Notes: generated by a model from the sequence alone, not told the origin. A stretch of DNA of 30,205 nt from Methanocorpusculum sp. MCE (GCA_003315675.1 NIZU01000088.1:1-30205), one strand, 5' to 3'. Shown: positions 1 to 6,784, numbered from the stretch's first letter. Made by a program: numbers and translations.

Positions 1-241
1 AGTGATCAAAAATGTTTTTCATGCAGGGTTGGTGAAGGTAACAACGCTGCAAAGAGTACGAGTGAAAAATATGCTGGCTGCATTTTGTTATAATATCTAT
101 CGGGTGAAAACGATTCAAAACAGAGTGTAAATTAAAAAAAAAACGTCAATGAATAATGGGTATTCTTCTTTTTTTGGGGGGGGTGAGGGGGTATGGATGT
201 AGCCAATCTTCCTTAAATCATGATTCGCGTTAAAAAATGGG

Positions 242-1159
242 TTGATAGATATTCTCATATTTTTCATAATCGATCTTTCTTGTTTATTTGTCCCGGTGAT
301 CTCCGCGTATCATAACTCGGATAAATTTTCAGAGGATGTCATCTCAAAAGATCGAGGTATCATTTTGGATGAGATTGGAACGCCGGATAAACAAACGATA
401 CAAAAAAATGACATTGAGATGTGGACAAGAAGAATCTGGCAAACGGGAGGCCATGTAAAAAATACTTCGAAGGGATTTCGAGAAACACAAACCGCATTCT
501 CCATATTTATCCTTGTATCAATACTTGCTCTGCTTCAAATTATAGTCGCGAACCTCGTCGCATCAGAATATCCATTCTTGTCTCATATCGCATTAATTGT
601 GTCTGCATGTATACTCGGCTTCCCTGCTCTGTTGCTCCTTTATCCATGTTACATAAAATTTCTAAACTGGATTCAACAAATCAAAACACCATTTATCACG
701 GCGACAGTAAGCAGTATCATTACTCCGGGCTGTGCTACATCCATTAGTGGAATGTCAACATCGCAGTATCCGTATGTGTATGTATGGTTATGTACTCTAG
801 ACACGTTAATTGATTATCGTGCTATAAAGGTGAATGATGATGATACGTATCAATATACTATTCCAGCAGAAATTAGTGAGAAATTACTTCCTGACACACA
901 ATATTTCTGCATAATTCAAATGTCAAAGACCTCTAAACAAGGAAGTGTGCGTCTTATTCATACCGCTTGGAAATATGAAATTGTAGAAATCCTCAAAAAT
1001 GGAAAGATTGACCCTCTATCTACCATTCCTTTAACCAGAGAGGGAAAATCTACTGCTCTTCCTTTGAAAATTACCCGATTAATTGATGATACAGATACAG
1101 ATACATATGCAAAACTGCTGTTATTATGTAGAGAATCTGGCGATGTAATTAATTCCTAG
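242..1159 (+). CDS. Hypothetical membrane protein, 305 aa
   Basis: I do not recognise this gene with confidence. The start is a TTG; no ATG lies near the N-terminus. A hydrophobic segment spans about residues 3-20 (signal or first membrane helix). A polar loop of about 60 residues follows, then two strong membrane helices at about 86-107 and 112-136. The C-terminal ~165 residues are soluble. Their pattern (YVYVWLCT, then TYQYTIPAE, then LLPDTQYFCIIQ) resembles the repeated beta-rich extracellular domain common in Methanomicrobiales surface proteins, which often read PGQYFVVVQHP; that link is from memory and weak. The gene stands alone and is AT-rich compared with the GC-rich genes downstream, which fits accessory DNA. 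Upstream, 1-241 holds no gene, only a T7-G8 homopolymer tract near 170-182. Confidence 0.55.
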   Translation: MIDILIFFIIDLSCLFVPVISAYHNSDKFSEDVISKDRGIILDEIGTPDKQTIQKNDIEMWTRRIWQTGGHVKNTSKGFRETQTAFSIFILVSILALLQIIVANLVASEYPFLSHIALIVSACILGFPALLLLYPCYIKFLNWIQQIKTPFITATVSSIITPGCATSISGMSTSQYPYVYVWLCTLDTLIDYRAIKVNDDDTYQYTIPAEISEKLLPDTQYFCIIQMSKTSKQGSVRLIHTAWKYEIVEILKNGKIDPLSTIPLTREGKSTALPLKITRLIDDTDTDTYAKLLLLCRESGDVINS

Positions 1160-1210
1160 ATGGATTACATTATCCCATCAACAGCTACCTTTTCGTTACA
1201 TGCTATAGAT

Positions 1211-1274
1211 GAGAAAAATCGCAATTACTAATTTGACAGATATTAGTAATAAATTAGTAATTGCATTTTTCATC
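1211..1274. repeat. Long AT-rich hairpin after the membrane protein gene
   Basis: Perfect 14-bp arms GCAATTACTAATTT (1221-1234) and AAATTAGTAATTGC (1251-1264) flank a 16-nt loop. The outer flanks GAGAAAAATC and ATTTTTCATC extend the pairing imperfectly. The loop itself contains ATTAGTAAT, so a second pairing register is possible. It lies about 50 bp after the stop of the upstream gene and could act as a transcript end or RNA-stability element, or be the edge of an inserted repeat. Confidence 0.6.
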
Positions 1275-1276
1275 CA

Positions 1277-1438
1277 TCAGCGTCCAACCCGCAGTCGCAA
1301 GGTAAAGCCTTGCTCCGCTGAGGCTGTCTGCTTCGCTCCGCTCGCATCCTGCCCGCCACTCGTAACTCAAAGATTTGATCGCAAATCAATGATTTGCTTC
1401 GCTGAGGTCAGCCGCTTTCAGCGTCCAACCCGCAAGCC
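1277..1438. repeat. Dispersed GC-rich repeat, bracketed by TCAGCGTCCAACCCGCA
   Basis: The 17-mer TCAGCGTCCAACCCGCA occurs at 1277-1293 and again at 1418-1434. Between them are short hairpin units, including CGCAAATCAATGATTTGC, and the phrase CTTCGCTGAGGTCAGCCGCTTTCAGCGTCC. The reverse complement of that phrase reappears, diverged, near 2745-2875 and at 27826-27920, so this is a family of intergenic repeats. No gene is supported here. Conceptual translations of this DNA give the recurring string GWTLKA, which is an artefact of the repeat. Confidence 0.6.
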
Positions 1439-1639
1439 CTAGAGCTTCAGCTTTCGCCGAAGCTCCTCGGACATAATGATCACCGGCTTTCGAAGCGTAT
1501 GCCGCAATTCCACCGTACGCACCGCCGACACGGGACACCCCACGACCTCCGCGATCTCCTCCCGCGTCATTCCTTTCCGAAGCAGCCAAAGAAGCGTCTC
1601 CTTATCCCGCAGCTTGGCATACTCATACCAGAGCGTCAT
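1439..1639 (-). CDS. Small helix-turn-helix protein, 66 aa
   Basis: A 66-residue basic protein. Its central stretch, about residues 16-42 (LLWLLRKGMTREEIAEVVGCPVSAVR), has the pattern of a resolvase- or sigma-like helix-turn-helix, so DNA binding is the likely role. The ATG overlaps the stop of the 168-aa gene by 4 nt (1636-1639), which indicates translational coupling in a three-gene minus-strand operon. Its stop lies only a few bases from the dispersed repeat ending near 1438, so the operon may have been cut or extended there. Exact function is unknown; a phage or plasmid regulator or a small terminase-like protein is possible. Confidence 0.6.
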   Translation of the reverse strand: MTLWYEYAKLRDKETLLWLLRKGMTREEIAEVVGCPVSAVRTVELRHTLRKPVIIMSEELRRKLKL

Positions 1640-2142
1640 CGGAGAGGAACCACCCGTGCAAGACTCTCATGCGGCTCCTTATTCACAGACCTTGCCGCCT
1701 CCTTTGCCGGGAGCGCTTTTTTCAGATCCAGCAGATTCACCCGCTCGACCTCTGCCACCCGTTCGCGTCCCGCCGTCTCCACCGCGAGATCATACAGGGC
1801 CGCAAGACCAATGAACCGCTTCGCATCCGACGGCCGGATGAAAAACAGCTCGTCATACACATCCGGCAGCTCGTCCTGCAGGAGATCCGTGTTCACGACA
1901 TCATCGGTCGGGATCTCGAGCACGAACTCGTCCGAGGCGAGACCTTCGGCTTTGATCATCCCGATCAGCTCTTTATGGCGGGATTTGAAGATCTTCGTCA
2001 GCTCCTTCATACAGTACAGGAACTCCTGATAGCGGAACGCCGCGGCGAATGCCTCGTCCGGGACCGGCCGCCATTCGAGGAGCAGCGTCTCCAGATCAAT
2101 CGGGGCGGGCGATCCGTTCGGTGCCGTGGATTCGGCCATCAC
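1636..2142 (-). CDS. Hypothetical protein, 168 aa, middle gene of the HNH operon
   Basis: I do not recognise the family. The protein is acidic and mostly helical by composition, with no membrane segment or signal peptide. The N-terminal ~20 residues are low complexity (Pro/Ala rich). Residues about 45-70 (a KELTKIFKSRHKELIGMIKAE stretch) look like an amphipathic helix. The gene shares ATGA overlaps with both neighbours (1636-1639 and 2139-2142), so all three are very probably cotranscribed and translationally coupled. High GC and the operon partners (HNH nuclease, HTH protein) suggest a virus- or plasmid-derived cassette. The product may work with the nuclease, but nothing in the sequence proves this. 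Confidence 0.6.
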   Translation of the reverse strand: MMAESTAPNGSPAPIDLETLLLEWRPVPDEAFAAAFRYQEFLYCMKELTKIFKSRHKELIGMIKAEGLASDEFVLEIPTDDVVNTDLLQDELPDVYDELFFIRPSDAKRFIGLAALYDLAVETAGRERVAEVERVNLLDLKKALPAKEAARSVNKEPHESLARVVPLR

Positions 2143-2609
2143 GGCACCTCCTTGTAGGTCCGGCGGGTCACGAGCCGCCAGATCGTGGACCGCGAAACGC
2201 CATATTCCTTGGCCATTTCCTGCGTCGAAACACCCTTGGCGTACCTCTCCCGAAGCCTGGCGACCTCGTCCGTGCCGAAGAGTCTGAGTAAATACCCCGA
2301 CTGGGGGCGATTGTTTTCCCGTGCGGTGATGAGCCGGAGGTTTTCGAACCGGCAGTCGGTAAGGTCGCCGTTTATGTGATCGACCTGGAGATCGAAGTCG
2401 GTCGGGAGGTCTTTGAAGGTCCGGCAGGCCCCGGCGATGTAGACGGCACGGTGCCGCAGCACCCTGACCCGGTGCCCCCGGAATTTGACTGTGGTCGCCT
2501 GGTAACCGCCGTCGTTCGTTTGGAAACTGATCGGTTTTCCGGTCCGGGAGGAGATGATCTCTCCTTTGACGGGGTCAAAGGTCCAGTCCCGTTCGGTGAG
2601 CTTGGTCAT
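2139..2609 (-). CDS. HNH endonuclease with C-terminal helix-turn-helix
   Basis: This 156-aa protein (ATG start chosen; a TTG start at 2645 would add 12 residues) has an HNH nuclease core. It shows HRAVY at about residues 53-57, then VDHINGD at 77-83 and NLRLITARENNR at 90-101, which supply the H-N-N metal and DNA-cleaving residues. The N-terminal ~45 residues resemble the beta-rich segment found before many phage HNH domains. Residues about 124-148 (GVSTQEMAKEYGVSRSTIWRL) form a clear HTH. This architecture is typical of free-standing homing-type or phage HNH nucleases that nick double-stranded DNA. It is the first gene of the minus-strand trio and overlaps the next by ATGA. Confidence 0.8.
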   Translation of the reverse strand: MTKLTERDWTFDPVKGEIISSRTGKPISFQTNDGGYQATTVKFRGHRVRVLRHRAVYIAGACRTFKDLPTDFDLQVDHINGDLTDCRFENLRLITARENNRPQSGYLLRLFGTDEVARLRERYAKGVSTQEMAKEYGVSRSTIWRLVTRRTYKEVP

Positions 2610-2645
2610 GATGACGAGGTCCTGGAGCCGGATGCCGGGAAGCAA

Positions 2646-2938
2646 ACGAGGTGGACGCGGAACGCGGACGCCCTCAGCGGAGGTGGGCCGATCCGTAGGA
2701 GCGGGCTCAGCTGAGGCGGGGACCTTTTGGTCCCTTAGCTGAGGCGGGTTGGCGACGAAGTCGACGACCTTAGCCTACCAAGTTTTCGAAGGAAACTTGC
2801 GACCAAATCTTTGATTTGCGACTGGTTGTGGCGGGTTGGACGCGAAGCGGCCGACCTCGGCGGAGGCGGGGTGAGCCGAGGGGCTCGCCCTTAGCTGAGC
2901 AAGTCGACAGACTTGTGAGCAAGGCTTTGCCTTGCGAG
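2646..2938. repeat. GC-rich mosaic of mini-hairpins and TTGGACGC repeats
   Basis: A gene-free stretch of ~290 bp between two minus-strand genes. It repeats AGCTGAGGCGGG and GCGGGTTGG-type phrases (about 2707-2720, 2738-2753, 2831-2840). It also contains short stem-loops of one design: a unique stem around a short loop, followed by TTGCG or similar. Examples are GGGACCTTTTGGTCCC, CAAGTTTTCGAAGGAAACTTG, AAATCTTTGATTT and CAAGGCTTTGCCTTG. The GGTTGGACGC phrase is shared in reverse orientation with 1277-1438. I see no open gene supported here. Confidence 0.6.
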
Positions 2939-3403
2939 TCATTCTTCCTCCCGGGTGATGATGTTCTGGAACTGTTTTGTTCGGTATTCGATGATTCTGG
3001 ACCGGCGGGTGTTTTTGTAGATCTTGAGCCAGTCACGGATGTCCGTGTCCTCGGGGACCATGCCGCAGCGTTCGAGCATGAGGAGTTTGATGTCGTGCCC
3101 GAGGCTGCTGATGACGACGCCGGTTCCCCGCATGGCGATGACGGGGAGGGCGCTCTCGTCGAGGATCTGGACGAAGGTCCGCATCTGGAGGAGATATTTT
3201 TCGTTGAGTCCGTGGAGATTTTTGAGTTCTTTCCCGGTGACGTGGTCAGGGGATGGTTCGCCGTCTGCCGCCTCTCCGTAGATGAGGAGATGGGCACAGG
3301 CGGTAAACAGGTCGGTGCGGCTGAGAAAGCCGAGGTTTTTTGCGATGCTGTCGAGGATGTTTCCTTCCTCGTCGGTTATTTTGAGATATGCATGTTGTCG
3401 CAT
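2939..3403 (-). CDS. Hypothetical 154-aa protein, possible ribbon-helix-helix N-terminus
   Basis: The family is not recognised. The first ~40 residues (AYLKITDEEGNILDSIAKNLGFLSRTDLFTACAHLL) have a beta strand followed by two helices, as in ribbon-helix-helix (CopG/MetJ-type) DNA-binding proteins. The remaining ~110 residues are helical and charged and end in EEE. There is no membrane segment. The ATG is preceded by an A-rich leader without a Shine-Dalgarno. Immediately upstream is one arm of a GACGTC inverted repeat (3417-3446), well placed to be an operator. With the other RHH gene at 4377 and the repeat-rich DNA between them, a plasmid-type regulatory or partition role is plausible but unproven. 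Confidence 0.6.
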   Translation of the reverse strand: MRQHAYLKITDEEGNILDSIAKNLGFLSRTDLFTACAHLLIYGEAADGEPSPDHVTGKELKNLHGLNEKYLLQMRTFVQILDESALPVIAMRGTGVVISSLGHDIKLLMLERCGMVPEDTDIRDWLKIYKNTRRSRIIEYRTKQFQNIITREEE

Positions 3404-3416
3404 TTTTGTTGTGTGT

Positions 3417-3667
3417 GTTGACGTCTGACGGCAGACGTCAGACGTCAGGTTGTTTTTTGGAAAACAGATACCCCGGGAATTTTCGGAGACCGTTTTCTTT
3501 TCTCATTTTTCTAGACCCTGGGGTAACTATATATACATTTAGAAAGAAATGACACAAGAGTGTTTCGGCAGCTCATCTCTCTAGTGGAGAGTGCGGCTCG
3601 ATTTTTCCAGGGTAGTTCTTTTTCTGAAAATACAGGTGACGTCAGACGTCTGCCGTCAGACGTCAAC
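3417..3667. repeat. Pair of 30-bp inverted GACGTC repeats, ~190 bp apart
   Basis: 3417-3446 and 3638-3667 are reverse complements with one mismatch over 30 bp. Each contains three GACGTC-type half sites (GACGTC, GACGTCTGCCGTC, GACGTC). Inside lie a second inverted pair, ACCCTGG (near 3513) and CCAGGGT (near 3607), a good TATA-like string AACTATATATAC near 3527-3538, and CTCTCTAGTGGAGAG. The left arm sits directly upstream of the minus-strand gene starting at 3403. The symmetrical layout suggests operator sites, an origin-like region or the ends of a small element. Confidence 0.75.
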
Positions 3668-3840
3668 TTAGGGACGAAGGGTCAGTCGGGATGTTTCAAA
3701 TATTTTGATTATCCCAAAGGTCTAAGAGAGTAGTGTCTGTTCTTTTTCTTTCCCTCTAAAGTCAGAATCGGGCAGACACGCTTTTTTATTTTTGCGGGTT
3801 GTTTTGATCACTTCCCGAGGTGTTTTTCCTCACACTATTG

Positions 3841-3950
3841 TTGGATGTTTTTTGATAAAATACTGTGTTTTTAAGTGATATGTGATGATAGTTGATGATG
3901 TTCTATGATGTTTGATGGTATTTTATGATGTGTTGTGATATGTTCTGGAG
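3841..3950 (+). other. 10-bp-phased TGATG iteron-like array
   Basis: Read in 10-bp steps from 3841, eleven consecutive units align on a core of the form NNTGATGNNN. T at unit position 6 is present in 11 of 11 and G at position 7 in 10 of 11; the best units are GTTGATGATG, TTCTATGATG, TTTGATGGTA and TTTTATGATG. One-turn spacing puts every core on the same face of the helix, which favours cooperative protein binding. No gene is supported in the surrounding 3668-4030 region; the translations across it are low-complexity products of the repeat. Confidence 0.6.
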
Positions 3951-4030
3951 GCGGGTCGGTCTTAACGGAAAAAACACTAAACATGTACTTCGATCTCGTG
4001 TACGGCATTAGGGTAAACAGATGAGAAAAA

Positions 4031-4260
4031 ACCAACCGCGAATCGCAAATCAGAGATTTGCTCTCCGACTCGCTTCGCTCGCTTGAATCGGCGCAAGAAA
4101 AATGCGATTCAAGCAAATCTCTGATTTGCGAATAAGCGAGCGAAGCGAGTCGGAGAGGAAAGCGAAGCTTTGCGAACGCGTTTATTCGCGATTGCGTGCA
4201 AGCCAAAGGCTTGCGTGCCGCCTCAAATGGGCTTTGCCCATTTGGGCTTATTCGCGGTGG
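4031..4260. repeat. Nested-hairpin repeat element ending in ACCGCGAAT / ATTCGCGGT
   Basis: The ends ACCAACCGCGAAT (4031) and ATTCGCGGTGG (4260) are inverted. Inside, a 24-bp perfect inverted pair, 4061-4084 with 4134-4157, is flanked by AAATCAGAGATTT and AAATCTCTGATTT units. Further small stem-loops follow (AAGCCAAAGGCTT, AAATGGGCTTTGCCCATTT). The same terminal sequence and the phrase GCGTTTATTCGCGATT recur in the larger palindrome at 18871-19247, so both belong to one repeat family. It is non-coding and MITE-like in form. Confidence 0.7.
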
Positions 4261-4350
4261 GATTTCTCAGGTCTCCACACCTAACCCCCTCCCTTTTCGG
4301 TTTGGATCCCCCGCTCACGATCCCCCGCCAATGTCGTATAAATCTTATTG

Positions 4351-4358
4351 AAAAAAAA
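4351..4358 (-). terminator. U-tract terminator after the RHH gene
   Basis: On the minus strand a run of eight T follows the stop of the gene ending at 4377 by about 18 nt. U-tracts are the usual archaeal intrinsic termination signal. Confidence 0.5.
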
Positions 4359-4376
4359 GAGAAATGGGTCCGCTTT

Positions 4377-4619
4377 TCAGCGGTTTCTGTTTTTGAGGTA
4401 GTCTTCGAGGTATGCCTCGATGATGTCCCGGGCGAGTTCGGAGAGGGTGAGTCCCTGTTCCCGTGCTGCGATGTCGGGCCCCTGTCTTGAGTCGGCAGAG
4501 AGCTTTACGGACAGCGATCCTGGGAATCTGACGCGGCTTGCGTTGATCGCGGTGTTGAGTCTGATAGTCGTTACATCTTTGAAATCGTCGATTTCTGTCA
4601 TTTGCATTAATGTGTTCAT
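4377..4619 (-). CDS. Ribbon-helix-helix DNA-binding protein, 80 aa
   Basis: Residues about 31-72 show the RHH fold: a beta strand (LSVKLSAD), then helix A (GPDIAAREQG) and helix B (TLSELARDIIEAYLEDYL). Such proteins dimerise and bind operators through the strand; they are common as plasmid copy-number, partition or antitoxin regulators. Three Met codons lie in the first seven residues (MNTLMQM), so the exact start is uncertain. No toxin-like partner overlaps it. Upstream, an inverted repeat ACCCT-AG-AGGGT (4636-4647) is a plausible autoregulatory operator. Downstream is a U-tract terminator, so it is probably monocistronic. Confidence 0.75.
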   Translation of the reverse strand: MNTLMQMTEIDDFKDVTTIRLNTAINASRVRFPGSLSVKLSADSRQGPDIAAREQGLTLSELARDIIEAYLEDYLKNRNR

Positions 4620-4635
4620 GTCTTGTTCAAGTTTG

Positions 4636-4647
4636 ACCCTAGAGGGT
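4636..4647. promoter_or_regulatory. Short dyad upstream of the RHH gene, candidate operator
   Basis: ACCCT, two bases, AGGGT lies 17 nt upstream of the first ATG of the RHH gene, where a self-repressor would be expected to bind. The short arms mean it could be chance. Confidence 0.3.
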
Positions 4648-4677
4648 TTCCGTACAATTTTTCAGACCAAACAAAGG

Positions 4678-4944
4678 GCCTGAGTTCCGTTGTGTCGCGA
4701 GCCGGTAATAGGTTCGTGATCAGTTCGGAGAGAAGAAAAATTTTCAGATAGGCTCGTGGGCAGAGGAAGACGACTTATTTGGCTGCGAACCGTACCCTAA
4801 AATAGCTAACCGTCCCGCAGGACTCGTATGCCGGACCGCACTGATTCTTTTTTTCCAGTACGAACTTTGTCTATCTTTTTGTTGGTTTTGAGGTTATTTG
4901 AAGGTATGTTTTGACGTAATACGTGGTAATGTGGGTTTTTATAG
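4678..4944 (+). repeat. Left ~267-bp direct repeat flanking the DUF1016 cassette
   Basis: Aligns along its whole length, with scattered substitutions and small indels, to 6795-7056. Both copies start GCCTGAGTTCCGTTGTGTCG and end GTGGGTTTTTATAG. Shared internal landmarks are GTGATCAGTTC, GCTGCGAACCGTACCCTAAAAT, CCGTCCCGCAGG, CGTATGCCGGACCGCACTGA followed by a T-run, and TTGGTTTTGAGGTTAT. No coding frame is conserved between copies. Some differences keep possible stems (GCTCGTGGGC against GCCCGTGGGC), so an RNA element is conceivable. Confidence 0.85.
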
Positions 4945-5036
4945 GAGGAGCTGTGGGGTAGACCTAACGATGATTTTATCCATGCCGAACCACCATAAAG
5001 AATCATTATATCTTCATTTTTGGAGTGGCTGTAAGC

Positions 5037-5231
5037 ATGGCAGAGAGTAATAGCGCAGATTTAGGATTTGAAAAGAAAATATGGGATGCAGCCTGCGTTC
5101 TTCGGGGGAATATGGATGCATCGGAGTATAAGCATGTTGTCTTGGGTCTTATTTTTCTGAAGTATATTTCCGACCGTTTCGAGCAGAAATATGCTGCTCT
5201 CAAAGCCGAGGGTGCGGGGTTTGAGGTGTAG
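5037..5231 (+). pseudogene. hsdM: Truncated type I restriction methylase HsdM (N-terminal fragment)
   Basis: The 64-aa product matches the first part of the N6-DNA methylase HsdM. Residues about 8-40 (LGFEKKIWDAACVLRGNMDASEYKHVVLGLIFLKYISD) are the start of its N-terminal helical domain, followed by RFEQKYAALKAEGAGF. Full HsdM proteins exceed 450 residues and carry NPPF and SAM motifs; none are present. The frame stops abruptly after GAGFEV at GAGGTGTAG, and the next gene starts one base later. The same bases end the following gene, which suggests the truncation arose by recombination at that motif. GTG 5025 is an alternative start; ATG 5037 was chosen, with TTGGAG 12 nt upstream. No methylase activity is expected. 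Confidence 0.75.
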
Positions 5232-5232
5232 G

Positions 5233-5595
5233 ATGGATAGAGAGCTGCGTTCCCCTGAATATGCTGATGTGCTGATACGAATTAAGGAAGATATTCGGAG
5301 TGCCAGGGTTCGGGCATTTTCTGCAGTAAACCGCGAGTTGATGGGGTTATACTGGCAGGTAGGGCAGGTAATCTTAGCGAAGTCAGCATGGGGTTCGGGT
5401 TTTGTTGAGCAGTTGTCAAAGGATATCAGATCGGAATTTCCGGATTTGAAAGGGTTTTCTGTCCGGAACCTCTGGTATATGCGAAAGTTTGCAGAGGATT
5501 TTCCCGATGCTGAAATTGTGCAGACACTGTCTGCAGAACTCTCCAGGTCGCATACAACGATGCTTTTGAATAAGGTGAAGGAGGTTGAGGTGTAG
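5233..5595 (+). CDS. DUF1016 N-terminal-domain protein (truncated YhcG-like), 120 aa
   Basis: Starts at ATG 5233, one base after the hsdM fragment stop. The sequence follows the DUF1016/YhcG N-terminal domain: RVRAFSAVNRELMGLYWQVGQVI at about 26-48, WGSGFVEQLSKDIRSEFPDLKGFSVRNLWYMRKFAEDFP at about 53-91, and LSRSHTTMLLNK near the C-terminus. In complete family members a PDDEXK nuclease domain follows; here the protein ends after KEVEV, so it is N-terminal only. It may be a remnant, or a stand-alone partner of the complete DUF1016 protein encoded next. The GGAGG-like string AAGGAGGTTG near its 3' end is positioned to serve the next gene. Confidence 0.75.
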   Translation: MDRELRSPEYADVLIRIKEDIRSARVRAFSAVNRELMGLYWQVGQVILAKSAWGSGFVEQLSKDIRSEFPDLKGFSVRNLWYMRKFAEDFPDAEIVQTLSAELSRSHTTMLLNKVKEVEV

Positions 5596-5596
5596 G

Positions 5597-6784
5597 ATGC
5601 CGGAGTTTTCGTTTGATGCGCTGGTCGGGTCGATTCGCGATGTCGATGCACGGTTTGTTTTGTCAGCAGTGAAGGCGGTGAATGTTTCGCTGACGCTTCG
5701 AAACTGGTGTATTGGAGCATATATTAAAGAGTTTGAGCTGCATGGGATGGATCGGGCAGGGTATGGGGATAAGTTGTTTGAGCGTATTTCTTTGGCGTTG
5801 TCGGATTCTGGGATGCGGAGCTGTGATAAGCGGGCACTTTTCCGGTATGTGCAGTTTTATGAGCGGTATCCGGAGGTTGCCGGTTTATTGCCCGGAGAGG
5901 TGCGGGATGGGTATCTTGCGATCTGCGGATATTTGGAACACGAGAGAAATACTTTAATAGAAGGAATTGTGGGTACAGAGTCCCCACAATTCAAAGCACC
6001 TATCGATAAACTTGTTTCTTCTTTGTCTTTTTCGCATATTTCAGAAATTTTGCAGATTGATGATCCGCTGAAACGTGGTTTTTATGAAGTCGAGTGTATG
6101 CGGGGCGTCTGGTCGGTCCGGGAGCTGAAACGGCAGATCGATTCGATGTATTTTGAACGGTCGGGTCTGTCGAAGGATAAGAAGAAGCTTGCAGAGCTTG
6201 CGGATATTTCGGCGGAGAAGTTGACGCCTGCTCTGGTGATCCGCGATCCGTATGTGTTTGAATTCCTCGGGCTGAAGCCGGCAGAGGTGATGGATGAGTC
6301 GTGTTTTGAGTCGGCACTTCTGGATAAGCTGAAGGAGTTTTTGCTGGAGCTTGGGCACGGATTTTGTTTTGAGGCGCGGCAGAAGAAGATGCTTGTTGGG
6401 GATGAGTATTATTTTGTGGATCTGGTGTTTTATCACCGGATTTTGAAGTGTCATGTTCTGGTGGATCTCAAAATGGAGGGCTTGAGTCATGCACATGTCG
6501 GGCAGATGAATATGTATCTGAACTGGTTTAGAAGAAATGAGATGTGTGAGGGGGATAATCCGCCGGTGGGTCTGCTGCTTTGTCCAAGGAAGGATGAGAT
6601 GGTCGTGGAGTATGCGACCGGAGGTCTTTCAAATGAGGTGTTTGTGTGGAAGTATGAGGTTGTTCTGCCGAGTGTGGAAGAGCTGGAACGGTTTGTGGAG
6701 CATGAAGTCAAAGTACTGAGGGAGATGGAAGTGGAGTATAAGCATAAGGAGAGAGGTAATGATGATAAAAAGCGTGGGGTTTGA
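5597..6784 (+). CDS. DUF1016/YhcG-type PDDEXK nuclease, 395 aa
   Basis: Full-length member of the DUF1016 family. The N-terminal ~180 residues are the helical DUF1016_N domain (NWCIGAYIKEFELHG, then FRYVQFYERYPEV). The C-terminal domain from about residue 220 is a PD-(D/E)XK nuclease with E238 (CFESALLDKL), D275 (YFVDLVFYH), D290-x-K292 (LVDLKM) and the family hallmark GQMNMYLNWF at about 302. DNA cleavage is therefore likely. Such genes often accompany type I restriction-modification or other defence genes. ATG 5597 has the upstream Shine-Dalgarno AAGGAGG, and MPEFSF fits the family. A charged tail follows the nuclease domain. Ten bases after the stop the right direct repeat begins, and its first codons (ATGCCTGAGTTC) mimic this gene's own start. 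Confidence 0.85.
   Translation: MPEFSFDALVGSIRDVDARFVLSAVKAVNVSLTLRNWCIGAYIKEFELHGMDRAGYGDKLFERISLALSDSGMRSCDKRALFRYVQFYERYPEVAGLLPGEVRDGYLAICGYLEHERNTLIEGIVGTESPQFKAPIDKLVSSLSFSHISEILQIDDPLKRGFYEVECMRGVWSVRELKRQIDSMYFERSGLSKDKKKLAELADISAEKLTPALVIRDPYVFEFLGLKPAEVMDESCFESALLDKLKEFLLELGHGFCFEARQKKMLVGDEYYFVDLVFYHRILKCHVLVDLKMEGLSHAHVGQMNMYLNWFRRNEMCEGDNPPVGLLLCPRKDEMVVEYATGGLSNEVFVWKYEVVLPSVEELERFVEHEVKVLREMEVEYKHKERGNDDKKRGV

Noticed and set aside
1209..1442. 77-aa plus-strand frame across hairpin and repeat
   Set aside because: Composed entirely of repeat DNA.
3871..4206. 111-aa minus-strand frame over the TGATG array and hairpin element
   Set aside because: Low-complexity His/Ile and Arg/Ser-rich product of repeats; no start signals.
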